From the NCBI GenBank assembly GCA_024234895.1, contig JACKNJ010000002.1:129001-193000 (forward strand): 64,000 nt of DNA, in the 5' to 3' direction. Shown one piece after another: positions 16,357 to 23,511 of this stretch. The position numbers were made by a program, and so were the translations under genes. Source of the DNA: Gammaproteobacteria bacterium (GTDB lineage Bacteria > Pseudomonadota > Gammaproteobacteria > JACKNK01). The notes beneath the pieces were generated by a model. That model was not told the origin of the DNA. It saw nothing but the letters and a program-made list of their open reading frames with translations, and did not search any database. How positions within the stretch are numbered: the stretch's first letter is position 1; each line of letters begins with the position of its first letter.

Positions 16357-16983
16357 TCATAGCGAATGTCTCGCCACGCTGCCCTGCTCGCGCGCGACGA
16401 TCCAGATGGGTTTGCTCGGGTGCGGGCAGACTTCCACGCACAGGCCGCAGCCGACGCAGCCGTCGTACACCACGGGGCGGTACTGGTTCCACATCTTGAA
16501 GCCGATGGCGTGCTCACCCAGCGGGCAGACGCTGACGCAGGCCCCGCAGACGCCGGTGTCCACCCACGGGTAGCAGGCGCTGCGGTCGATCTGCGCGATG
16601 CCCATGTCGATCTCGCGCCGCCGGGTGACCGTGAGGGCGTCGGTCGGGCAGACCGCCATGCACTTGCCGCACAGGGTGCAGGCGCGTGCTTGCGCGTCGA
16701 TGTAGGGGAGATTGAGGCGCTCGCCGCCGTCGCGGGCGTGGAAGCGGATGCAGCGCGGCGGGCAGACCTCGGCACAGTTGCCGCAGCCGATGCACGCCTG
16801 GATGAAGGCCGCGTCGTCCTGCTTGGCCCCCGGCGGGCGTAGGTAGTTGCGCTGTCCGGGGCGGGCCTGCGGGGGGCTGGCGCTGGCTGGAGCGAGCAGC
16901 CGCGCGGCCCCGAACGGCAGCAGCGCCGCCAGCCCCAGCCCCAGCCAGCGGCTTGCAGTGGCCAGAAAATCACGGCGTTGCAT
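16357..16983 (-). CDS. napG: NapG-like exported iron-sulfur protein (second in this cluster)
   Basis: 208 residues from ATG 16981-16983. Twin-arginine signal MQRRDFLATASRW, then four 4Fe-4S motifs: CIGCGNCAEVCPPRC, CTLCGKCMAVCPTDA, CYPWVDTGVCGACVSVCP and CVGCGLCVEVCP. NapG with NapH forms a quinol dehydrogenase delivering electrons to periplasmic nitrate reductase. A GGAGGGG site precedes the start. The ending HSL comes 19 bases before the 47-residue gene. It is a paralogue of the gene at 18002. Confidence 0.85.
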   Translation of the reverse strand: MQRRDFLATASRWLGLGLAALLPFGAARLLAPASASPPQARPGQRNYLRPPGAKQDDAAFIQACIGCGNCAEVCPPRCIRFHARDGGERLNLPYIDAQARACTLCGKCMAVCPTDALTVTRRREIDMGIAQIDRSACYPWVDTGVCGACVSVCPLGEHAIGFKMWNQYRPVVYDGCVGCGLCVEVCPHPSKPIWIVAREQGSVARHSL

Positions 16984-18005
16984 CACCCCTCCCCCCCATC
17001 CGCCGGGCGTTCGGGCGTGTCGCCGCCCGGTTGCCGGCGGTAGCGGCGGCCCAGGTGACCGGGACCTTGATAGGGCTGGTCATGCCAGGTGATCCGGAAT
17101 TCCAGGGCGTCGGTCGGGCATGCCGCGATGCAGGCGGTGCAGTTGTTGCACTCCTGGCCGAAACCGTCGCGCATCGGGTCGAGGCCGAATTCGCAGGCGA
17201 CGTTGCACTTGGTGCAGTCGTTACAGCTCGCCGGGACGCGCTGGATGCGCAGCAGCCGGTAGCGCCCGAGCAGCGAATACAGCGCCCCGCCCGCGCACAG
17301 ATAGCGGCAGAAGCCGCGCCGCGCGACCAGCAGATCGAACAGCACGGTGGCCGCGAAGAACACCGCCCCGGTCCCGAAGCCGTTCAGGGCGATGGCGTAA
17401 TACAGCTCGCGACCCACCACCGCCGGGGGATAGATGGCGGCGAACAGCACCGTCCCGGTGGCGGCGGACAGACCCAAACCGACGGCCAGCACCAGATATT
17501 TCAGCCGACGGTCGAGGCGGCGCCGTCCGGGGCGCAGGCCGATGCGGTCCAGCCACACGCCCAGGCCGGTATTGAGCTCGTAGAGGAAGCTGGCCGGGCA
17601 GATCCAGCCGCAGAAGAAGCGCCCGAACAGCAGGCTGGCGAGTGTCGGGATCAGCACCGCGAACAGCAGCGGCCAATACAGCGCACCGCCGGCGGCAAGC
17701 TGGCCGACCGCAGAGAGCGGATCGCCGATCTTGTAGCCGAAGAAGCGGCCAGCCCAGGTGGTGCCCTTGATCGCGTCCAGGTCCTCGGCGGGGTCGGCGG
17801 TGAACGGCGCGGTTAGGCCGTGCATCAGGTCGTAGAAGGCCTTCTCGTCGGCGCTGAGCAGGTCGTAGGCGTGCGCCGCAGCGTAGTTCTGGTAGACGCT
17901 CAACATCGGCAGCAGCAGGAGCATGGCGAACACCAGGCCCAGGCTCAGCCAGCGCAGCTTGTTGAGGTGGCGGCGCAGCAGGAAGGTGCGGGACGGGGTA
18001 GTCAT
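16983..18005 (-). CDS. napH: NapH-like membrane iron-sulfur quinol dehydrogenase
   Basis: 340 residues, four to five membrane helices. The paired membrane motifs FFCGWICPASF and CRYLCAGG mark NapH/NosR-type proteins; C-terminal ferredoxin clusters are CNDCTKCNVACEFG and CNNCTACIAACPTDAL. An extra periplasmic loop lies between helices 1 and 2 (SVYQNYAAAHAYDLLSADEKAF...). It overlaps napG-like genes on both sides (4 bases with 18002; TGA/ATG junction with 16357). It would oxidise quinol and pass electrons to the NapG-like partners. Confidence 0.87.
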   Translation of the reverse strand: MTTPSRTFLLRRHLNKLRWLSLGLVFAMLLLLPMLSVYQNYAAAHAYDLLSADEKAFYDLMHGLTAPFTADPAEDLDAIKGTTWAGRFFGYKIGDPLSAVGQLAAGGALYWPLLFAVLIPTLASLLFGRFFCGWICPASFLYELNTGLGVWLDRIGLRPGRRRLDRRLKYLVLAVGLGLSAATGTVLFAAIYPPAVVGRELYYAIALNGFGTGAVFFAATVLFDLLVARRGFCRYLCAGGALYSLLGRYRLLRIQRVPASCNDCTKCNVACEFGLDPMRDGFGQECNNCTACIAACPTDALEFRITWHDQPYQGPGHLGRRYRRQPGGDTPERPADGGEG

Positions 18006-18607
18006 GCGGCCACCTGGCGCGTGCTCGCGCGTTGCTGATCGGGGATTACCCGGATGGCCTGCGGCATCTGGATGCAGGAGCGTTCGCACAGGCCACAGCC
18101 GACGCAGTGTTCGGCGCTGACGATGGGTTGTTCGAGGCGGCCGGCGCGGATCGCCACATCCTGCAAGGGACAGGCGCGGTAGCAGACCCCACAGGTCTTG
18201 CCCTGATAGGACAGGCACAGGCTTTCATCGACGCGCGCGGTACCCATACGCACCCCGGCGAGGATGGCGTCGAGTTCACGAGGGATCGCGCGCAGGGCAT
18301 CGGTGGGGCAGACCTCGCCGCACTTCATGCACAGGATGCAGGCCTGTTCGCGCGGCACGATGTAGGGGGTGTCGAGCTTGGCGACGCCCAGCTCACCGCC
18401 GAAGAAGTTGATGCAGCGGTTCGGGCAGACCTCGGCGCACTGCCCGCAGCGGATGCACAGGGCCGCGAAATCCGCTTCCGGGGCCGCACCCGGTGGGCGC
18501 AGGAAGCGCTGGCTGGCGGTCACGGCTGCGGACGGCAGCGGCACGGCCAGACTGACCGTGGCAGCGGCGGCACTCAGCAGCTCACGCAGAAAGGTGCGAC
18601 GGTGCAT
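18002..18607 (-). CDS. napG: NapG-like exported iron-sulfur protein (first in this cluster)
   Basis: 201 residues with N-terminal MHRRTFLRELL, a twin-arginine-like signal. Four cluster motifs: CIRCGQCAEVCPNRC, CILCMKCGEVCPTDA, CLSYQGKTCGVCYRACP and CVGCGLCERSCIQMP. Similar in size and layout to the protein at 16357, so the pair probably arose by duplication. The start lies 234 bases after the NapA-like gene; that gap is the only long break in the operon. Confidence 0.85.
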   Translation of the reverse strand: MHRRTFLRELLSAAAATVSLAVPLPSAAVTASQRFLRPPGAAPEADFAALCIRCGQCAEVCPNRCINFFGGELGVAKLDTPYIVPREQACILCMKCGEVCPTDALRAIPRELDAILAGVRMGTARVDESLCLSYQGKTCGVCYRACPLQDVAIRAGRLEQPIVSAEHCVGCGLCERSCIQMPQAIRVIPDQQRASTRQVAA

Positions 18608-18841
18608 GACCGGCTCCGGGAGATGGACCGTGGGGCGGCGACGCGCCGCAGGCGCGCCGCCGGGGAATAAAAAATGACGAGGCCAGACCGCACCCCGTCA
18701 AACCGGCCGACACAGACCGGGAGGTAGAGATCCCCGCGATGAGGGTCGCGGGAGTCGGGCAGAGTGATCATCGAATCCGATACCTTGGCTGGCGGGCCGA
18801 TCAGGACGGGCGCTTGCCCGCCCTGACCGGCTCGGCCCGGC
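18608..18841. other. 234-base gap inside the nap-like operon, with a hairpin
   Basis: No convincing gene. A 10-bp hairpin with one mismatch (18801-18826, arms TCAGGACGGG / CCCGCCCTGA) lies just after the NapA-like stop on the transcribed strand and is not followed by a T-run, so it looks like an mRNA-stability or processing element rather than a terminator. Near the downstream gene a GC-rich stretch (18640-18665) can also fold. No FNR-type box was seen here. Confidence 0.5.
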
Positions 18842-21571
18842 TCAGATCTTCTCGATGCGCGCGGCGGACTTCTTGAAGTCCACCTGGCCGGATACCGGGT
18901 CCCAGATGCGGCTGGTGACACGGTTGGCCAGCCACTTGTTCTTCTCCGGTTCCGCCGAGTCCGCGACCGACAGGTTCCAGGGGCCGAACATGTAGCCGCG
19001 CGGCACGTTGTTGCGCGCGGGGCGCACCAGAGAGTCGGTGCCGACCTGGGCGCGGGCCTCCAGTTGCCCGCGTCGGGTCACCACGCGGACCTTGTCGCCG
19101 TCCTTGATGCCCAGCTCGGCGGCGTCGTCCGGGTGCATCTCGACGTACATCTCGGGCACCAGGCGGCGCGTGGTCGGGCTGCGATTGGACTTGGCCGTGT
19201 GGAAATGTTCGTAGACCACACCCAGGCCGAACCAGTAGGGGAATTTATCCTTGGGCACCTCGTTCCATTTACGCCCGCGGAAGGCTTCGTCGGGCAGGTC
19301 CGGGGTCAGGCCACGGTCACGCGCGAGCTTGATCAGGTCCATGTGGTCGATGGTGTAGAGCCCCGGCGTGACGCCGAATTCCATGAGCTTCTTGGTGATC
19401 GCCTCGCGGTCGGTGTAATCGACGTGGCAGAGCTTCATGTGCACCTTGCCGTCCTTGGTGCGGAAGTAGCCGTAGGGCTTGGTCTTCCAGTCGCCCTCCT
19501 GGAGCATGTAGCGGCGCTTGGTACCGCCCGCCTTGGCGATGGCGTAGGTCGGCGCCGGCCACTGGATGCCGCGCAGTTCCTCAAGCTGCCGGTAGGGGGA
19601 TTTGCCGTCGACCTTCTCGACTTCGAGCAGGCCGGTGAGGTCGGCGTCGGTGCCCTTGGAGGCGCGGATCACGTCGCGCAGAACCTCCTCGGCGTCGTAG
19701 GTACCGTCCGCCTTCCTCTTGTAAGGCAGGGCCTTTTCCATGTCGAAGCCGAGCAGTTCACCGATGCGCTTGGCCTTGTCGATGACCATGTCCATGTCCG
19801 GGCGGCAGCCCGGCGGCGGCTCGGCCGCCTTCTGGTTGAGGTTGATGCGCCGCTCGGAAGAGATGTACACGCCCTCGACCTCACCCCAGGTCGCGGCTGG
19901 GAAGATCACGTCCGCGTACAGGTTATTGGGGGCGTGGCGGTAGATCTCCTGGACCACGTTGAAGGTCTTGCGCAGCGCCGGGCGGATCAGGTTCTCCTGG
20001 TCCGGCAGATCGATGTGGGTGGCGTAGACCAGGAACTGGGCCTTGAGATCATCCTTGAGCGCCCGCTCCATCATGCCCACGGCGTAACCGGGGTTCTTGG
20101 ATTCGAGCGCGTTGCGCAGGTTGGCCTCCGGCATGCGCCAGTGCTTGGCCATGTGAATCAGGTGGTCGATGTTGTCGAGCGGTTCGTTGAACGGCAGGCG
20201 ACCAGTGAGGCCGCCGGTGAAGCGTTCACCCATGGCGTTGGGCTGGCCGGTCATCGAGAACGGGCCGCAGCCGGGCTTGGCGAGGTTGCCGGTCAGAGTC
20301 AGCAGATTGACGATGGAAATGACGTTGTGCTGACCGTGGACGTGCTGGTTGTAGCCGATACCCCACATGATGATGACGCCGCCGTAGCCTTCGCCGCCCG
20401 GCACACCTGGCCTGGCATCGCTGGCCTGTTTGCCACCGCTACGCGCCAGGCGTTTGCGGGTGGCATCGGCGAACATCGCCGCGACCTTGCGGATCTTCTC
20501 CGGGGATACATCGTGGCTGGGGCCGCCCATGCGGTCCTGCACCTGTTCCGGGCTGTAGCCCTTGGTGACGCCATCCACGTATTCCTGCCAGCCGGTGACA
20601 TGGGCCTTGAGGAAGTCCCAGTCGATCACGTCCGGGTGGTCCTTGAGCAGGACGTGGGCAATCGAATTCAGGAAAGCGATGTCGCCGTTGAGTACCGGGG
20701 CGTGGATGGTGTTCGCCGGGTTGATGTCCTCGTAACCCATGACCGTGCCGGTGCGGCGCGGGTCCACCACCACGGTGGGGATGTCGTGCTTTTTCTTATG
20801 GTCGGCGGCGCGCCAGAAGATGATCGGATGCGACTCCCGGGCGTTGTGCCCGAAGTGCATGATCATGTCGCACAGCTCGATGTCCTCGTAGGCCAGCGGC
20901 GGGGTGTCCGAGCCGAGTGTGGCGAAGTAGCCGGTCACCGCCGAGGTCATGCACATGCGTGCGTTGGCCTCGATCGTGTTGGAGCCGAGCACGCCCTTCA
21001 TGAACATGTTTTCGAGGTACTGGCCCTCCATGGTGAGCTGGCCGGAGCCATACAGGGCGATGGAGTTGCCGCCGTATTTCTTCACCAGGTGCGCAACCTT
21101 GTGCGCGACCATTTCCTCGGCCTCTTCGTAGGGCACGCGCACGAACAGTTCGTCGCCGAAGGCATCCTTGGTCTTCGAGACGTATTCCAGATCCCCGTGA
21201 CCGGGCTTCTCCCACTCCTCCCAGACATCCTTGCGCACGTAGGGGTCGCCTTCCATGCGGTCCACGTACATGGGTTCGGCGGCGGTCAGCCCCTTGATGC
21301 ATTGCAGGCCGTAATTGGTGGGGTGGTCCTTGTCCGGGCGCATGGAGACGATCTTGCCGTTCTCCACCTGGATGACGGTGCCGCAGCCGACTCCGCAATA
21401 GGGGCACTGGGCGATCGCGGTGCTGCGCTCGGCGGAGGATTGCGCGGGCTGGGCGACCGCCGCTTCCAGTTCCGGATTGGCTCCGGTGAACAGCCCGGCA
21501 CCGGCCACCGAGCCGGTGATGAAGGCGCTGCCCTTGAGGAAGTCGCGGCGGGAAGTCTTGAGTCTTTTCAT
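18842..21571 (-). CDS. NapA-family periplasmic molybdoenzyme, divergent paralogue
   Basis: 909 residues. Twin-arginine signal (TSRRDFLKGS), a 4Fe-4S site C56-P-Y-C59-G-V-G-C63...C91-I-K-G, and a candidate molybdenum ligand C207 in NARMCMTS, equivalent to NARHCMAS of NapA. The C-terminal pterin-binding domain includes RLVPEMYVEMHPDDAAELGIKDGDKVRVVTRRG. The Lys after the last Fe-S Cys and the Cys ligand place it with NapA rather than NarG or DMSO reductase. It differs clearly from the NapA at 29492 and lies in a cluster without napB or napD. Nitrate is the default substrate guess; another oxyanion is possible. Confidence 0.85.
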   Translation of the reverse strand: MKRLKTSRRDFLKGSAFITGSVAGAGLFTGANPELEAAVAQPAQSSAERSTAIAQCPYCGVGCGTVIQVENGKIVSMRPDKDHPTNYGLQCIKGLTAAEPMYVDRMEGDPYVRKDVWEEWEKPGHGDLEYVSKTKDAFGDELFVRVPYEEAEEMVAHKVAHLVKKYGGNSIALYGSGQLTMEGQYLENMFMKGVLGSNTIEANARMCMTSAVTGYFATLGSDTPPLAYEDIELCDMIMHFGHNARESHPIIFWRAADHKKKHDIPTVVVDPRRTGTVMGYEDINPANTIHAPVLNGDIAFLNSIAHVLLKDHPDVIDWDFLKAHVTGWQEYVDGVTKGYSPEQVQDRMGGPSHDVSPEKIRKVAAMFADATRKRLARSGGKQASDARPGVPGGEGYGGVIIMWGIGYNQHVHGQHNVISIVNLLTLTGNLAKPGCGPFSMTGQPNAMGERFTGGLTGRLPFNEPLDNIDHLIHMAKHWRMPEANLRNALESKNPGYAVGMMERALKDDLKAQFLVYATHIDLPDQENLIRPALRKTFNVVQEIYRHAPNNLYADVIFPAATWGEVEGVYISSERRINLNQKAAEPPPGCRPDMDMVIDKAKRIGELLGFDMEKALPYKRKADGTYDAEEVLRDVIRASKGTDADLTGLLEVEKVDGKSPYRQLEELRGIQWPAPTYAIAKAGGTKRRYMLQEGDWKTKPYGYFRTKDGKVHMKLCHVDYTDREAITKKLMEFGVTPGLYTIDHMDLIKLARDRGLTPDLPDEAFRGRKWNEVPKDKFPYWFGLGVVYEHFHTAKSNRSPTTRRLVPEMYVEMHPDDAAELGIKDGDKVRVVTRRGQLEARAQVGTDSLVRPARNNVPRGYMFGPWNLSVADSAEPEKNKWLANRVTSRIWDPVSGQVDFKKSAARIEKI

Positions 21572-21591
21572 GGCGTTGAGTCCTCTGGGGA

Positions 21592-22359
21592 TCAGTGCTT
21601 GAGCGAGCGCAGATAGACGATGATGTCGTCGATCTCTCGGTCAGTGAGGTTGGCCAGGCCGCTGGCGCCCTGGAAACCGAGCATGCGGGTGTTGGAACGA
21701 CCGACCTTGACGGTCTCGCGGATGAAGCCGTCGCTGGCCTTGGTGAGGAAGCCGACGGTGCCGATCGCGGTGCCGGTGCCGCCCTCCGCGTAGCCATCGC
21801 CGCGCACCCCGTGGCAGGTCGAGCAGATCTGGTCGAACCACAACTGGCCGAGGCGCTGATCGCCGTAGGCCGTAGGCTGCTTATCGATCTCGGCGGCGCG
21901 ATTGGGGCGGGTGGTGTGATCGCGCAGATAGGCGACGATGGCCTGTACCCCGGAACGGCCCAGATGACTGAACGGCGGCATGCCGGTGCCGGGGCGACCG
22001 TCGCGCACGGTGCTCATGATGAATTGATCCGAGGCCGTCTCCAGGAACTCCGGGTTGGTCAGCGACGGCGCGAAACCCGGCTTGCCGATGGCGTCGGCCT
22101 GGTGGCAGTACTGGCAATTCTGGGCGTAGAGGGCAGCCCCCTGCTTGACCAGATCCTGGGTCGAAACCTGGGCGGCATCGACCGCGTGGGCGCGGTTCGC
22201 GACCAGCATTCCGGTGGTGAGCAGGGTGATGGCGAGCAGCGAGATGGCGAGCAGCGAGATGGCGAGCTGCGAGGCTGGGCGCCGCAACGGTAGCGTCGGG
22301 GGCAGGGGGTGCCGCCATGCCGTGGGGGCCGTGGCCGGGATGGCGTGGGTTCGAGTCAT
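21592..22359 (-). CDS. Exported diheme cytochrome c
   Basis: 255 residues: long signal region with a repeated AISLL pattern (residues 33-47), then two class I cytochrome c domains with heme sites C82-QY-C-H86 and C179-ST-C-H183. Candidate axial Met residues are in TGMPPFSHLG and TRMLGFQG. It sits between napC-like (42 bases) and the NapA-like gene (20 bases), where napB would be expected, so it likely replaces NapB as direct electron donor to the molybdoenzyme; that pairing is inferred from gene order. Confidence 0.85.
   Translation of the reverse strand: MTRTHAIPATAPTAWRHPLPPTLPLRRPASQLAISLLAISLLAITLLTTGMLVANRAHAVDAAQVSTQDLVKQGAALYAQNCQYCHQADAIGKPGFAPSLTNPEFLETASDQFIMSTVRDGRPGTGMPPFSHLGRSGVQAIVAYLRDHTTRPNRAAEIDKQPTAYGDQRLGQLWFDQICSTCHGVRGDGYAEGGTGTAIGTVGFLTKASDGFIRETVKVGRSNTRMLGFQGASGLANLTDREIDDIIVYLRSLKH
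22228..22272. repeat. 15-base tandem repeat, three copies, in the cytochrome signal peptide
   Basis: Unit GATGGCGAGCAGCGA at 22228-22242, 22243-22257 and 22258-22272 (one mismatch in the last). It encodes the AISLL-AISLL-AITLL series in the hydrophobic core of the signal peptide and keeps the frame, so copy-number change would alter signal length without breaking the gene. Confidence 0.9.
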
Positions 22360-22401
22360 GGGTGGGTCTCCCTTGGTCAGGCTCGTGATGAACAGGTGCG
22401 G

Positions 22402-23127
22402 TCAGTACGACGGGGTTGTAATGGCTGGGGTCGGGTGTGATGGGCTCAGACGGGGGCCATCAATCTCACCCCAGTCGTCGCCAGCGGGCGCGCGGCTCAG
22501 GTCTTCGTGGCAGTCGGCGCAATCCGTACCCTCGCGCTCGAAGCGTTCGTGCCGGGCATCGAGAAAGGCCTTGGGCAGGTCGTGGGCGATGCCGAAGTGA
22601 CAGTCGATGCAGGTGCGCCCATCGGCCGCCGCCTCGGCGTGGCGGGCGGCGGCGCGCGGGCGCTGCTCCGCCGGGTTCATGTAATCCAGGTGATGACAGT
22701 TGCGGCATTCCTGGGAGTCGTTGGCGCGCATGTCCGCCCAGACGATCCCGGCGAGTTGCTCGCGTTTGGCGAGAAACTTGTCGCGGCTGTCGATGCTGCC
22801 CAGGGCCCAGTGCAGGAGCTCATTGGTGGCCCGTACCTTGCGCAGCACCATCGGACCCCAGGCGCGCGGGACATGGCAGTCCGGGCAGGAGGCGCGCACC
22901 CCGGCCCCGTTGGTGTGGTGCCGGGAGTCCTGGTATTCGACGTAGACGTTGTCGCGCATCTCGTGGCAGCTCACGCAGAAGGCCTCGCGATTGGTGAGCG
23001 CCATGGACCAGTTGAACGCGCCCCAGAAGCCGATGCCGATGACAAACGCCACCACGATGCCGGTGCAGGGCACCAGGGCCATGCGCAGGGCGTGCAGGCG
23101 GCGGCGGGGGGTGTTGGCATCGGGCAT
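22402..23127 (-). CDS. napC: NapC/NirT-family quinol dehydrogenase with five heme motifs
   Basis: 241 residues. One N-terminal membrane helix (about 18-38) and five CxxCH sites: CVSCH 51, CPDCH 81, CRNCH 141, CIDCH 173 and an extra CADCH 203. Standard NapC/NirT has four, as in the copy at 34398. The region from residue 187 onward, carrying the extra heme, has no counterpart in that copy. Role: oxidises membrane quinol and reduces the periplasmic cytochrome. First gene of the minus-strand superoperon, 90 bases from an FNR-type box. Confidence 0.9.
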   Translation of the reverse strand: MPDANTPRRRLHALRMALVPCTGIVVAFVIGIGFWGAFNWSMALTNREAFCVSCHEMRDNVYVEYQDSRHHTNGAGVRASCPDCHVPRAWGPMVLRKVRATNELLHWALGSIDSRDKFLAKREQLAGIVWADMRANDSQECRNCHHLDYMNPAEQRPRAAARHAEAAADGRTCIDCHFGIAHDLPKAFLDARHERFEREGTDCADCHEDLSRAPAGDDWGEIDGPRLSPSHPTPAITTPSY

Positions 23128-23217
23128 GGCTCGGATCAGGGGGGCTCGGGCTGGGTTCGGGGTGTGGCGTGGGTACGTCGGCGGGGCGACACTAAGCTTG
23201 GTGGCGGGCGTGAAAAT

Positions 23218-23231
23218 TTGATCGAGGTCAA
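23218..23231. promoter_or_regulatory. FNR/DNR box upstream of the pentaheme napC
   Basis: TTGAT-CGAG-GTCAA, one base from a perfect palindrome. It lies 90 bases before the napC-like start (minus strand) in the divergent gap to narX, and is the only good box for the superoperon. Confidence 0.8.
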
Positions 23232-23269
23232 ATGAATGCGTGGGCTCCGGGACGGCGTCAGGGCGGGAA

Positions 23270-23285
23270 TACCACTAAGGTGGTA
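23270..23285. promoter_or_regulatory. Possible NarL 7-2-7 site
   Basis: Heptamers TACCACT (23270-23276) and, on the other strand, TACCACC (23279-23285) are separated by two bases, the geometry used by NarL/NarP dimers. Each heptamer deviates from TACYYMT (A at position five, and C at the end of the second). Lies in the napC/narX divergent region, about 40 bases from the FNR-type box. Confidence 0.45.
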
Positions 23286-23511
23286 GTGATGGGACTTGTA
23301 TATAAGGTATTGATAAATATGGCGATCTTATCCATTTATGCGCTATGTCACCGAATAGCGGCCAGGCCGTTTCGGGCATAGGGAGTACGCCCGGCGGTCC
23401 TGCCCGGTGCAGAGGCCGATCGGGCAAGATTGCTCCCATGTCGTCCCCGCCCTCCCCTAGCTGCCCTCCACGCGCCGCGCCCGCCGCCATGCCTGTGGGC
23501 ATCCGTCCCCG

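Noticed and set aside
18801..18826. Terminator after the NapA-like gene
   Set aside because: The hairpin has no following T-run on the transcribed strand and downstream genes lack their own clear promoter.
19064..21616. 850-codon plus-strand frame opposite the NapA-like gene
   Set aside because: Shadow frame; the minus-strand protein has clear cofactor motifs.
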